64,000 bases of DNA, from positions 5,625,093 through 5,689,092 of the forward strand of contig OZ012700.1 in assembly GCA_963942565.1 (NCBI GenBank). Direction: 5' to 3'. A program made the translations under genes and the position numbers. Within the stretch, counting starts at the first letter, position 1; every line of letters begins with the position of its first letter. Below the pieces are notes generated by a model. That model made no database searches, was not told the origin of the DNA, and saw only the letters and a program-made list of their open reading frames with translations. Shown here one piece after another: positions 22,045-34,555 of the stretch. This DNA is from Maea johnstoni (taxonomy: Eukaryota; Annelida; Polychaeta; Spionida; Magelonidae).

Positions 22045-22375
22045 CACACAGTTGTCAATGACATCTCCAGTCGTGAAAGGGTTAAACTATGTTGCCCAGT
22101 GACCTTCGACCCTGACCTGACTGTATGTAGGTTATGGTTGCTGCAGGCATGAATATGTTAATTTTACACAGAACTTTGTCAATGGGATCTCCAGTCATGA
22201 AAGGGTTAAACTATGTTGCCTGCTGACCTTTGACCCTGACCTGACTATATGTAGGTTTTCGCTGCTGCAGGCTTGAATGTGTTCATTTTACACAGTTGTC
22301 AATGAGACCTCCAGTCATGAAAGGGTTAAACTATGTTGCCTGCTGACCTTTGACCCTGCCCTGACTGTATGTTTC
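22045..22375 (+). repeat. Tandem repeat, 120-124 bp, three copies, with DR1-like sites
   Basis: Each unit carries ctccagtcatgaaagggtta, aactatgttgcc and a TGACCTTTGACCCTGACC block (22100, 22224, 22344). Read in reverse, the block contains GGGTCA-A-AGGTCA plus a third AGGTCA half-site. That is the arrangement bound by RXR, HNF4 or COUP-TF type nuclear receptors. The first copy has TTCGACC instead of TTTGACC. Confidence 0.85.
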
Positions 22376-23514
22376 ATGGGCTGCCTGCCTGTCACTGAGG
22401 TTCAGCCATTCTGTGCATAGTTTCCTTGTGATTCACTTGGACTCAACCCCTCCTTGGTTGTTAGCAACCTCTAGATCTCATGGAGCTGTTGTACTGGTTG
22501 ACCCTTTCATGCTCAAAGCTCCCTTGATAATTATCAGTATTGTCTGGATTATAATTTATAAGTAATAAGTATCATAATCCAGTATTTAAGAAAATAATTT
22601 CAAAATTAAACCCAAAGATACTTATGAAAATGATTTCAAAATTGAATACAAATGCACAGGATATGTGATGGTAAGTTGTGAGTTGTGTTGTGTTCAATAT
22701 TTCTCCTTCAAATATTTTCTGTATACTAGTATTGCGCCGGTTTAAAAGATATTAGCAACCCTTGATTTATCAATTTATGTCTATCTTTTGGAGGAAAAAA
22801 ATATGATGGAATTATTAAGTAACCCAACTCATAATTCTCCTCATAATGTCTTGAATTTATGATTAAAAAGACATTTGTTCAGGAGGTTTCTGGACATGAA
22901 TGGGTTAATCTTGCCAATACTGCCTAGTGCCATAGCAACTTCTTTCAGCAAATCCCAGCAAAAAAAGAGTTGGAAATATCATCCATTTTTCTGTTTACCA
23001 GGCATATTTGCCATGATATTCTATCTGCAGCGTGGTAAGATAAGGGTTGACGAGTCAATGTCATCACCAATGAAGATGCTGCTTAGACGGTTATGAATGT
23101 GACTAATCCACTTAACACTTCCTTAATTGATTATGCACTGACGAGCCCCGCAATCCTTAACTCAATCATTCCTCGGCGGTCTGGGGATGCGGACTGGAAT
23201 GCTTATAAATATCTTGGTGTAGTAGGGCCCAAGATTCTTGCTTTTGGAAATAGAGGTTCCGTATTAAGAGGGTGTTACCCAGGATTTGGAATCAGGGAGT
23301 CAATATTGAGGATTCATGAAATTTAAGGGATCAAAGGTCAGTTACCCAATTTAGAGAAATAATGATAACCTTACATAGCAAGAAAGTTATTTTTTACAAC
23401 ATTTAATGTACCTTTTGTCTTGTATGAGAGAAACTTGAGAAATTTTTCCTTTGACTAAGGAATTACAGAAGATCTTACAAAATACAACTAGGAGTCGTTT
23501 TGCAAAAAATCTGG

Positions 23515-23698
23515 TGATTGGGTCTGACACTTAGATTTCAGGCTAGGGGCCTGCAAAGGTCCTTTGATAAGTTTAACGGGAATTCTGTATCATTATATAT
23601 ACTATTTTGGGCCCCTAGTCTGAAAAATCTAGGGGCCCGCCGCCCACAGCAAAATCTAGGGGCATATGTCCCTGGGCCCCTGGGAATGTCGAACCCTG
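23515..23698 (+). mobile_element. CAGGG-family element, reversed copy of the 13.6-kb element
   Basis: Begins gggtctgacacttagatttc and ends atgtcgaaccctg, with aaatctaggggcatatgtcc inside. This is the reverse complement of the element at 13634-13819. Confidence 0.65.
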
Positions 23699-24422
23699 CA
23701 CAATGACTCCCTTTTTTAACTCCTGGCTGGGCAAGGAGTAATGGTAGAAATGGTCACCGAAAATGGTCAGTTCTAAAACTTAAATGGATGTCATGTTATT
23801 CAAGAGGGCCAGCAAGATTTCTGATAACCATCACATAAGGGTTGACAGTCTTGAAAGGGTTTCAAGAGTCTTCTACATATTTGTAAGGTCTCATTGTTGC
23901 CGTGGGAACATGGTTGCCGGGGAGGATGAACTCCCAGTGGTTGCAGGTATAACTGGTGACACATGGCTTCTTTTCTCTGGGTCTGTGCCTTTGAAAAAGC
24001 CACCTGCAGGGGTGACGGGTCAGATTCGTCAGTACATGTCACCATTGAGCCTATTGTGGGCTAAAAGGGTTAAAAAGTGAGACATAGCAGGCTTTGACAA
24101 TAAAGCTGTTAAAAGGAACTATGGGAGTAAACATTGTTGCTCTTGAGTGTTGGAATTTCTAATTTTTCTAAGTTTGGGATCTGAGTTTTTCTCTTATTAA
24201 ACTCATAAAGTTTCTGTTGACCCAGTTCTTAAACATTTAGAATTATTGAGAGGGAAGTGTATCGTAAATTTGAGGGTTTAGATTAGTAGACTTCAGTTAT
24301 ACATGTGTTTGATACCCAACTATTTTACAAATCCCTGCATACAAATCCCTTTCACTTGTCTCATCTTGATTTTGACTTGTGGTTTTATTGGTTATTGATG
24401 ATGTTTTTCTATTTCTTTATAG

Positions 24423-24477
24423 GTAAGTACAGAGTGTGCGAGAAAAAATGGTAAAAGGAATTAAGAGATTCTATGTG
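24423..24477 (+). promoter_or_regulatory. Candidate recursive-splice site with downstream donor
   Basis: A pyrimidine-rich run (tttttctatttctttatag, ending at 24422) is followed directly by GTAAGTAC. The junction therefore reads as a 3' splice site fused to a consensus 5' splice site (AG/GTAAGT). Fifty-five bases downstream lies another good donor, GTG/GTGAGT (24478). This matches the arrangement described for recursive-splice exons in long introns. It would be a plausible ratchet point if this region is an intron of the downstream Scribble gene. No RNA evidence is available. Confidence 0.35.
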
Positions 24478-24650
24478 GTGAGTACCTCTAGACTAGGGTT
24501 TATTCCAGGAATCAATAACAAAGTAAGTCTGCTTTAGGAGGATTAGTAAAAGAATTGGGTATTTTCCCATGTAATGAATATTTATTAGTCTAGGCACTAG
24601 CAAAAAAAATATGTTTTTGCCAATCACAAATTTCAGCATCGACTCCTGCT

Positions 24651-24963
24651 CAGGGTCTTAGCCGATATTTGGAAACAGGGTGTCCAAATAGAGGTTTCAT
24701 AGACTTTTGCGTGTCCAAAGTGTGGTACAAAGTACATACTACTTATAAAATAAACCCTATACATTTACAGATTTTGCTTTTTTAGGCCAGATACTGCTTT
24801 GTGTGTCTTATATAAGTGACACTACAGCTTCTACATCTTCTATCTTTTAAGAAAAGTCATCATCAGCAAATTCTGACATAAACTTTTGGGTGTCCAAACT
24901 GTCAAAAAACAGTGTTCTGCGTGTCCAAATGACACACTGGACGCATAGGCGGCTAAGCCCCTG
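24651..24963 (+). mobile_element. hAT non-autonomous element with 8-bp target duplication
   Basis: Starts CAGGGTCTTAGCC and ends GGCTAAGCCCCTG. CTCCTGCT lies on both sides (24643-24650 and 24964-24971). Eight-base duplications and CAGGG ends are diagnostic for hAT. It shares its interior with the reversed copy at 48031-48306. No frame of use. Confidence 0.92.
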
Positions 24964-25213
24964 CTCCTGCTGTCTTGGTGAAAATTTCATGTGTTGTCAC
25001 GCTATGCATTCCATTCATTTTGGGTCCTACTGTCTTCCAGCCCCCTGACGGTATCCAAGGTTTGGAATTGGAATCGGTAAAAAAGAAATTCCGATTCTTT
25101 CCGATTACGATTCCTACCGACATTTACAGGGGGAAGAATTATAGCATTTATGTGAAAGACTATCAGATGCTTCACTGTTTTAAAACGCCCATGCTATATA
25201 CTTTTTTTAGGTA

Positions 25214-26620
25214 GTAGATTAGATGACCTGTTGCACTGAGCTACAAACTGGCGTTGTCTAGTTACTTTGTCATCTTATTGCATTGCAATACTATGACAAA
25301 GGAAGCTTCAATTAGTATCAACAATTTGCTGAATCTGAAATCGAAATGATCGCTATGAGATTTCATAGTGATCTTTTCCAAGGGATCAGCGATACCAGCC
25401 AATTCCCTGGTATCGATTACACTCCTACAACACTATTCAGAGTGCATATTGTATTATTATAGTCACATTCCACCTGTATTGAGATGTCATCTTCTTCTGA
25501 CACCTGGGCATGCAAACTGTCGTGCACCAGCGTGACCTGGTTGGCAGTAAACCAATCAATAGGTAACATGCTACTACAATGTAGGCTTACAATGTGCATT
25601 GTTTGAGAGACACGAACACCATGCAATAGGTGAAATGATATCGATCCATAATAGACATTGAATAGCTGTCTCTCTCAACAAATCATAAGTGTTGTAGAAC
25701 AATTGAAAAAATAAGTTGCCTTTTTGAAAAATACATTTTTTTTGTATTTTTTGAAAAATAAAAAAAACAAAATAAATCAATCAAAACCTTTTATGATATA
25801 TTTGGCTTGAAAATTCTCACCTCAAATTAACACAGGCAGTCAGTGGCAGTGCCTTTCACAGTCTGCTGTCAGGGCGTGCAGTCTGTGGCAATGAATCAGG
25901 TCACCAGATAGGAAGACAACATGGTGCCATCTATAGGCGGCCATTGACAGTCGGTTGCATAGTGCATTTGAATGGCTCCTGCATTGTAAAGAGGTACATC
26001 TACAAAGTATAAGCTTCAGGTTTTGATTCTCCAATGTTAATTAATCTAGGCTTTTCACCATTGTGCCATTCTATGCAATTATTCTGATTTGATTTAGACA
26101 TCAATTGCTTGATGGTGGATTGGATTTCAAATGAACAAATTGCATTTCCATATTCTCATCCATTGAAATATTTTAATTCCAATCACTTTGCAAATTTAAT
26201 GATTTAGAGTGTTTTAAGAATAGGGTTTCTATTATACTCTATATGATTGAGTTTCATCTTTTGTCTATTGTCTTTTTGACTAGATGCCCTGTTAATTCAT
26301 TAGATTTATAAAAAAAGAAAAATTGAGGGAAATTGAACATTAAATGGAAAAATCTTCATGTGGATCTCACCAGAATAGGGAAGTATTGCAATCAGCAATC
26401 GCAGTAAAATAAGCAAAAAATATATGCAAACAATTAAATATATCGCATTTGTAAACTGCGATAGAACAAGTACTTTGTAAATAGCAGGACAAGAGGAACC
26501 ACAGTAGATATGACGGAAGTTTTACTTTCAACTTTGCTTGTACTAGTTCGGCTTCATCCATATTCTGCAGTTCCTGCCACTATTTTGGTAATTCTGTCAC
26601 TTATGACACTTTTGGGGGAA
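25214..26620. other. No gene recognised
   Basis: About 1.4 kb of AT-rich sequence. A short aattccgattc/ggaattggaatcgg inverted pair lies just before it at 25060-25110. I see no exon signature, and the 60-70 codon minus-strand frames look random. Confidence 0.45.
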
Positions 26621-26627
26621 TCAATTA

Positions 26628-26853
26628 GGCCTAAAAAAAGTTGATTGTTTCACTGTAACCCTACCCTAACAAGTTTTTATTCATTTGAACAATCCCTATC
26701 CTAAAGTTTTTTCAACCCTCCCAGCTCCCAATCAACGTAAAACATGCATAACACATTTTTGTAATGCAAAAGAAAAAGAAGTTTTTATTGACCTTCCTAC
26801 CCTATTTTTTCTCAGACCGTTACAGGAAACAAACAATATGTTTTTTCTTGACC
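26628..26853 (-). mobile_element. Tourist-like MITE, reversed
   Basis: GGCCTAAAAAAAG opens the element and a worn TTCTTGACC closes it, with TTA on both sides (26625-26627 and 26854-26856). Relative to 13960-14178 the interior is reversed. The reading frame over it is accidental. Confidence 0.85.
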
Positions 26854-26931
26854 TTACTGGCTTGGACTCTAGGGCCTCATGGTACAGCAAGCTGGCATCA
26901 ATGTCCTACAATATTGCTGTAAAGCCATTAA

Positions 26932-27144
26932 GCACTTCCAATGCTGAGGCTATTATCGCCCAAAGCACAAGGATGCAAAGATTTTTGAAAACCATCTAAA
27001 CCCTGTCATATTGGTATTCATTGGATAGCTCTCACTAAGTACTCTCAGATGAGTACCCATTTGACAGTATTTCAGTCATTTTCCAGGCTATTTTGCATCA
27101 TTTTGTTACACGACCAAATTATCCACTGGTCAGCAGCATAAGGG
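26932..27144 (-). mobile_element. TTAA-bounded element, family P1, reversed
   Basis: Reads gcacttccaatgctgaggct to gtcagcagcataaggg, with TTAA at 26928-26931 and 27145-27148. It is the reverse of 3451-3658. Confidence 0.75.
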
Positions 27145-27888
27145 TTAAGCACTTCAGTGCTCATAGACTGAAAGTTAAGGGGATACCTTTCAGGTAACAG
27201 CCGTAACACTTCTCTGTTCTCCTCAAAGCGGTCATTAAATATTTCCTGAGATTTTAAGAAGACTGTGTGGAGTGCATTGATTGCTTCAGGTCCCTTGGAA
27301 ACGCTTTTATTGGACTTTGCCCTGCCAAGGCATGAACTGCAGGTTTTTATCTTTTACCTAGGTATGAACCATTGGAAAAGTATAGATAAACTTGTATTGT
27401 ATAGTTGGACCATCAGAAATCATGAAGTAAAAATCACCGAAAGTATAAGAATTTCAGATGTGTACAGTTGAAGATTACTGGCTGCATTTCGATTATTGTT
27501 GTCTACTCTATGTGCATTGAATATGGCAGTTAAATGGCATTTCAATATCTTCGACCATATAAGCTGTTCATAGTTAGGGATCCACAGTTATTGTTGTCTA
27601 CCAAGTTAAAACCGACCAGTACATTAATTTTGGTAATTAAATGCATGGTATTTCAAAATCTTAGAACATATAATCAGTTCATAGTTACCATGGTTATCGT
27701 AGGGATTCACAGCGGAAGGTTTTCTGGCATCAGAGCAATTTGTACCTTGCATGATGGATTCATAAACAACTGGAAAGTTGGAGCTGCTAAGTTTCATTCT
27801 GATTTGGCCAATTAAAAGGATTCTCTGCAGTATTCAGCTTTTAACCCATTGGAGCTTAGAGTGAGCTGTCAATTTGCAAAGATTTAAC

Positions 27889-28095
27889 GCATTAATGCTT
27901 AAGAGTTCCTCTGGAAATTGTCTGGATCTTTGATACTTATATGATAATTACTTATATGATGAGTGATTTTGCAAAAATATTATGAAAGTTGTTGGTGAGG
28001 TTCTTGAATAACATTTCTCCTTTAAATATTTATCCACATTGAACACTGCTGTAGACTGCACTGCCATCTATAGTTCTTGTGTGGCATTAATGTGA
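27889..28095 (+). mobile_element. TTAA-bounded element, family P2
   Basis: TTAA at 27885-27888 and 28096-28099 bracket a cgcattaatgcttaag start and a ggcattaatgtga end. Interior blocks match 4358-4577. Confidence 0.7.
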
Positions 28096-28400
28096 TTAAG
28101 ACATCAAACTTGCATACGTCAGACTAATAGGGACCAAGCAGAAGTGTCAGATGTTACCAAAATCTTAGTTAGGTTATTAACCTTTAAGTAGGTAGGAATG
28201 ATTTGTGCCCAGCTGCTTTTTGCTGGATATGCAAAATGCTGAAGTAGGCAAGTCCAAAGTAAGAGTTTTACGGTTTATCAAACTCTACCTCAGCACCAGG
28301 CTAGCTAGAGCCAGAAAGAGCTATTCTCTCTGCTAAAAGCAAGCCTTGTATTGCCATCTTGTGAATGCTGTGGTTGGAGACCTTTGGCCTCTCTCTGTGC

Positions 28401-28502
28401 TGATAAAAGAGGCTTCTATTATGCGCAATATGAAACTGCAATTACCCATAATCACACTGTATCGCTCCCATGGCAAAGGTACTTTCCTATCCAGATAATG
28501 GT
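28401..28502 (+). repeat. Source of an inverted ~103-bp copy at 30414-30519
   Basis: The segment from gataaaagaggcttctat to ctatccagataatggtg reappears reversed at 30414-30519 with only about four differences. Confidence 0.9.
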
Positions 28503-28663
28503 GTTGATCTAACAGCATTTATATGATGGGGGCCAGGCTAATTGCTCTCTATATCTGCTCTGGTTTCTATGGTCATCGGGAAGACTGTTTTACACTATAG
28601 TCCTTTACGCCACTATGGCAATACTTTATAAGATTATAATACTTTCTTTGTCTGGTTAAAATT

Positions 28664-28977
<314 letters not shown>

Positions 28978-29200
28978 ATACACACAGAGTCTCTCTCTGT
29001 GTATATCTCAGATCTCAGACACAGCACAAAATACCATCGAACACTTGGAGAATGTGAACGTTCTATTCTGGCAACGATTGTTGTTGCCCATTCATCCTCG
29101 TGGAAAAGCAAAATTGTTTCTAGATAATCCTGTTTGACGGGAAATGGAATCAATCAGCTAGCAGTGTCACTATTGAATTTTATTTAAGAAAAATGCTTGA

Positions 29201-29214
29201 GTTTCCATGGAAAC
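29201..29214 (+). promoter_or_regulatory. Perfect GTTTCCATGGAAAC palindrome (X-box type)
   Basis: A 14-bp perfect palindrome fitting the relaxed RFX pattern GTTNCCATGGNAAC. It stands at the edge of a ~260-bp repeat-free, CpG-containing stretch (29215-29475) that could be a regulatory module. Confidence 0.4.
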
Positions 29215-29784
29215 ATGTTTATCGCGCCGTAGTACCATTGGTCTTTGATGGTGCGGTGGCAGTGCCTTTATATTAAGTTACGGCTGGCAGGGTAAATTGA
29301 TTAATGGGTTTGTAGGACCCGGAGAGGAGAGATCACAGCCATTCCTGTCAGATCATTGGAAACAATAGCAGCGTAATTGTTTACCCTTCGTTCCATTTAT
29401 ATCCCATTCTGCACGGCGGCTCTGTCCGCCCAGTCCCTTGAGTACTGCCCACCGAATGACACACACTTTCTGGAACTGGGAAGCATACAAAATGAAACAG
29501 TAATAGCTGTAACCTGCTATGCCAAGCAGAATTACACACATCTTTTTATATATATCAGCCTATTTAGCCTATTGCTCAAAAAGAGCAATTTATTCATCAG
29601 TCTTATCCTAGAAGGTGGTTAGTTAGAAAAATATATAGTCATTACCCTCAAAAAGTCGAAGTTGAAAATTCTTAGAAATTTTTGCCTCTCCAAAAGGGAG
29701 GCTTTCATGAAACACTGCCTGTCCTTTCCTATATGATGGGCTATCTAGATGTTGACTGTATGTGCTGTACTTAGTGTTTAAAGC

Positions 29785-30725
29785 TTACAGCGTAGTGTGG
29801 TACATGATGAAATGTGCAGTGAGAAGGGAGGCTGCTGTGGGTAGAAATAGCTGGCAATGAGCAGGTCACCGTGTGTGCTGTTGTGTTTAACTTACAAGGT
29901 GGGGATTTATAAGCAACAACATGACAGAGATTAGATGGTTTTGAAAAATCAGTTGTTTTTTTTGGAAGAAAGTAGCCTCAGCAATGGAAGGGTTTAAGAG
30001 CTGGAAAACTCTTGCTTCGTCTCAGGCCAGCGTAGTGTGTTCCATGATGAAATGTGCAGTGAGAAGGGTGGCTGCTGTGGGTAGAAATGGCTGGCAATGA
30101 GCAGGTCACCGTGTGCTGTAGTGTTTAGCTTACAAGGTGGGGATGAATAAGCAACAACATGACAAAATCTTTGTTTTTTCGACGAGAGTAGCCTCAGCAA
30201 TGGGAGGGTTTTAGAGCTGGAAAACTCTTGCTTCGTCTCAGGCCAGCGTAGTGTGGTACATGATGAAATGTGCAGTGAGAAGGGTGGCTGCTGTGGGTAG
30301 AAATGGCTGGGAATGAGCAGGTCACCGTGTGTGTTGTAGTGTTTAGCTTACAAGGTGGGGATTGATAAGCAACAACATGACAGAGATTAGATGGTTTTGA
30401 AAAATCAGTTTTTCACCATAATCTGGATAGGAAAGTACCTTTGCCATGGGAGCGATACAGTATGATATATGGGTAATTGCAGTTTCATATTGCGCATAAT
30501 AGAAGCCTCTTTTATCAGTTTTTTGAAGAAAGTAGCCTCAGCAATGGAAGGGTTTAAGAGCTGGAAAACTCTTGCTTAGTCTCAGGCCAGCGTAGTGTGG
30601 TACATGATGAAATGTGCAGTGAGAAGGGTGGCTGCTGTGGGTAGAAATGGCTGGCAATGAGCAGGTCACCGTGTGCTGTTGTAGTGTTTTGCTTACAAGG
30701 TGGGGATTTATAAGCCTTGTCCCGT
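29785..30725 (+). repeat. Four-copy complex tandem repeat with a foreign insert
   Basis: The block cagcgtagtgtggtacatga, then tgtgcagtgagaagg and gcaggtcaccgtgtg, starts at about 29788, 30027, 30245 and 30590. Between the third and fourth copies lies the inverted ~103-bp segment from 28.4 kb. The minus-strand frames at 29994-30200 and 30554-30760 are repeat artefacts. Confidence 0.88.
30414..30519 (-). repeat. Inverted copy of 28401-28502 inserted in the tandem array
   Basis: Runs from caccataatctggatagga to gaagcctcttttatc. It is bounded by array sequence that reads aaaatcagttttt on the left and tatcagttttttgaaga on the right, so short homology (atcagttttt) lies at the junctions. Confidence 0.88.
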
Positions 30726-30829
30726 CTCTGAGGCCAGCAGCATGCCGGGCAGGAAATCATCCCTAACGACTAACACCACAACCAACACCTCACAAACATA
30801 TGTATATATCTCCAGCAGCCAAAAATATG

Positions 30830-31215
30830 TAAAATACATGAATGATTGAATGAGTGATTGGTTGAAAGAATAAATAATTTGAATGAATAAATGAATCAAG
30901 ACCATGCGGGGCTGGAAATCATCCCTAACAACTTACACCTCTAAAACACACAGAAATATCTCCAGCAACCAAAAATACATCAAATAAATGAATAAATAAA
31001 TGATTGAATGAATGAATGAGTGAAAGATTGAATGAATAAATGATTGAATAAATGATTGAATGAATGAATAATTAAAGAAATGAATGAATAATTGAATGAA
31101 TAAATGATTGATTGAATAGATAAATAAATGGTTAATTGAAACAAAAAATGAATGAATGAATGATTGAATAAATGAATGAATGATTGGTTGAAAGAATGAA
31201 TAATTTGAATATGAT
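30830..31215 (+). repeat. Tetranucleotide-rich (TGAA/TAAA) simple repeat
   Basis: Long runs of tgaatgaataaatgattgaa type sequence. Two related sub-blocks each follow a ggaaatcatccctaac phrase (30760 and 30912). Confidence 0.85.
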
Positions 31216-31577
31216 GTAAATGCATACAAAAACAAAAAGTAAGAAATAAAATGGTTGTACTTTTCTGGCTATTTCGTTGTTACTAAAACACTTCTGAAAC
31301 TTATTTGAAGCGTAAACATTTTTAACTACTTCAGTTTCTGTAGTTGTGACCAGCTTTTTTTTCAGAATATATTATGTGGAGTACCGTTGATCAAAATATT
31401 TTTTGAATTTATGCTTGGTTTTTCCAAATCATTACAACTTGGTGAAAAACATAAAATATTGATTTCATTTGCAGAATACCACTTCTTATTCCAAAGAAAA
31501 ACACCTCCATAAAATCACTTACCTACTTCAAAATACCTATTATAACCCTGAAAACATGTTGAACTTCTAAGTTCTAA

Positions 31578-31783
31578 CCCATTCATGCCAAAGACTTCCT
31601 CTAGAAAATATCGTCTGGATTCAAAAACAAAGATAGGAAAAAGGTTGAAGACGAGATGTTGTTCAGAACATCACTAACAACTCCTCAAATATTGTGGCGG
31701 ACCATTCTTTATTTTCATATTATTGTCAAAAATATCAAAGATCCAGAAAGCAATTTGAAGAGAACATCTTAAGCATTGATAGG
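31578..31783 (+). mobile_element. TTAA-bounded element, family P2
   Basis: Begins cccattcatgccaaagactt after CTAA and ends gcattgatagg before TTAA (31784-31787). The interior matches P2 in part. Confidence 0.55.
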
Positions 31784-31784
31784 T

Positions 31785-32120
31785 TAAGAAGCGAAATGGC
31801 CCCATCCCCTCTACCCAGTTTTTTTCATCCACAGACTTAAAGGACACTTTGTCTTTGAATAGGTTAATTAATATCCGCATAATGATAGGTCTAGGGATGA
31901 ACCAGAGTTGTTGATAGTGCTCTTGATCAACATTTCTTCTTCAAATATTTTCCCTAACTTGTACGATTTCATCAAAATTGTTGTGCTGCTTTTGGGTTAA
32001 GAAGCGTAATGGCCCCATCTCCTCTTTCCATTTTTTTCATCCTCATACTTAAAGGACACTTTGTCTTTGAATAGGTTAATTAATATCCGCATAATGATAG
32101 GTCCAGGGATGAATGCACAG
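31785..32120 (+). repeat. Tandem duplication, ~209-bp period
   Basis: The block ggttaagaagcgaaatggcc to ataatgataggtctagggat (31784-31900) is repeated at 31993-32112 with few differences. The spacer contains P2-like sequence (cttcaaatattttccctaac). Confidence 0.85.
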
Positions 32121-32606
32121 CTTAAGGCTCTAACTTGTCAGTGGGTGCGCTTTGAAGATCCTGTTCAAAAGGGACACAGAGATCCTTTAAGGTTTAGTCA
32201 TCATGCGGCACTCAAACAAATCCTGCGAGGGAATAATAATCTCTCTGTGGTGATGATGAAGAGGAATTGACAGCAGTATTTGATTTTGATGTTCCTCCCG
32301 AGTTACCATGGACAGGCTCTTCTGTTTATAAAGGAGTGTTTTAAAAGGGAAGTTTTTTAGATGTCATACTGTGGACCATAGGCTTAGCTAGGATTTAGAA
32401 AATGAGTGCCCAAAATGGCAATTGTAACATTTTTTTGGTGTCCTCTTTTTTCAAGTGGACCAACCAGAATCAAGAATCTTCCCATGAGGTATAATAATAT
32501 CCATTATAATACTGAAAGCTCTCAGTATCTCCAGGAGTCTGGTTGTACAACCGTGTTGAAAATAATACTAGCCCTCCATATACTTCATTTAAACCTTCTG
32601 TGCAGC

Positions 32607-32700
32607 AATGCAGGTAGGCTTGGTTGCTATATAAATGTGTGGTGTTATGAAGGGCTGTTTGTGTTGCTTTTGCAAATGAATACCCCTCTTTGAATTGAGA
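32607..32700 (+). mobile_element. SINE 3' body fragment
   Basis: The phrase ggcttggttgctatataaat, then tgaagggctg and cttttgcaaatgaata, matches 63217-63300 (ggcctggttgctataaaaat). Both look like the body of the same short element. Confidence 0.55.
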
Positions 32701-33861
32701 ATGTAATTTCTTCCTGGTTTCCTACGTTGTTGCAATATTACCTTTAAAGCTGTACAAAGTAACAGAAATCATAACAAATCCCAAATCCTAATACAACTAT
32801 GTACTAGTTAGGCAGGGCTTTTATGGTTAGTACTGTCTATCCACACTTTGACTTTCACCCTCTATTTTAAAATCTATCCCTTTAATGATTCTTTTGAGAA
32901 TATTGTCATCTGGATCTGGGATACTTTTGACTCTTAACTTGGGAATTCTGGATTATTTTACAAAATATTTGAAGGCAAGTTGTTAATAGTGCTTCAAATA
33001 GCATTTTTTCTTGGAATATTTTCCCAAGTATGCTTCAGCCTGAAAGATTTCACAAAAATACCAGTTTGCTTTTGTGTAATGCAAAGCCAAATTTGACCTC
33101 ATAGTCTCTCACTCAGTCCCAGCAGTTCTCCACCAACGACCCTGGTAATGTCAAGGTCATTGAATCTGATTCTAGACCGTCCTGGGAGTTTCGCTGAGTC
33201 CTCAGCAGGGCTGTCTGACCGAGGGAACGTAATCATGCTTGATGCTTCCAAATCCTCGACACACGATAGGAATCGTAACAAAGCTCCAGCGGCCGACCTT
33301 GCCCCTGAGATCACTTCCTGTTGGCTTAGCAGGACCGCAGAGAATAAATCTCTGTGCTAATATCTCGTCTCTAGAGGCCCAGGGAGGGAGCTCTGAAAAA
33401 CAGCAGTATGAACAACAGGTTATTAGTTATTATGGGGAATCTTCAACTGTACAAGATTTCCCCTCCTGTGGTCATAGTTCCTCCTGGAATGCTCTGACTT
33501 ATGTGTATGGTTCTTTACACATATTTTGAGAACAACATAGATTAAATATATGTAGTACAGACATTCCTACACCAGTCAATCAGATATCTGCCAGTGCCTG
33601 GTTGTATAAACACCCATGGATAAGATTTCAAAATAATAAGCCATGCTCATCAATGACCCACGTTGCTTGCGAATCAAAGCGACGGTCGCTCTTATGAAGG
33701 GTCATGTGACAGTTGATCAATACAATCTGAAACAAGACAAAAAAATAATTACTGCAGTTTTTTCACCCCAAAAGGTATGACAATAAAATGACAATTATAA
33801 TTTAAAATACTAGTTATAGCCCTTGTAAAGGTACAGTTGACACAGTCTGGAACACAACTAA

Positions 33862-34207
33862 CCCCTATGCCACTGGTGGCTAATTTGGCCAACACAAAAT
33901 GATGCGAAAAACCTTGAAAAATGATTGAAACCCTGGCACATTGGTACTCATCTGAGAGTACTCAACGAGAGCTATCCAATGAATACCAACATGACAGTTT
34001 AAATGATTTCAAAAATCTTTGCATTCTTGTGCTTTGAAAAACCTGAAAAATGATTGAAACCCTGGCACATTGGTACTCATCTGAGAGTACTCAACGAGAG
34101 CTTTCCAATGAATATCAACATTACAGAGTTTAAATGAATTTCAAAAATCTTTGCATTCTTGTGCTATGGACAAAAGTAACCTCAGCATTTGAACTTTTGA
34201 AGGGCTA
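33862..34207 (+). mobile_element. Family-P1 element with internal tandem duplication
   Basis: Starts aacccctatgccactggtgg. The block cctgaaaaatgattgaaacc to ttgcattcttgtgct occurs twice (about 33913-34033 and 34043-34165). The end, gaagggctaa, is worn. Most other copies have the block once. Confidence 0.75.
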
Positions 34208-34241
34208 AAAAAAGAATTATAGAATTGGTCAGCCAGTCTGC

Positions 34242-34555
34242 CAGTGTCTTAGCCAGGATTTAGAAACTGGGTGCCTAAAATTGGTAGTTGTAAAATTTTT
34301 GGGCGTCCAAATTTTTAAGGGGGATCACAATATACTCTTATTTCAACCATAAACATGTATAAATTCATCAAAATAAGGCATGATATCATTAAACAATGTC
34401 ATGGGAATTATAAGGAGATGAAAAAATTCATTTATAAGCTTGAGATTGAGATTTTTAGAAATTCCACCCCAGAAAAATTGGGTGTCCTGAGGGGTTCTTT
34501 TTAAGGGTTTGGGTGTCCAAAAAAGCACCCAGACGCCCTGCTGGCTAAGACCATG
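34242..34555 (+). mobile_element. hAT non-autonomous element, full length, 8-bp duplication
   Basis: Starts CAGTGTCTTAGCC and ends GGCTAAGACCATG. CAGTCTGC lies on both sides (34234-34241 and 34556-34563). It is the best whole copy of the main hAT-like family here (314 bp). No coding frame. Confidence 0.93.

Noticed and set aside
33099-33360. Overlapping 70-codon frames on both strands as an exon
   Set aside because: The stretch is open and GC-richer than its neighbours, but the peptides match nothing and lack splice sites in frame.
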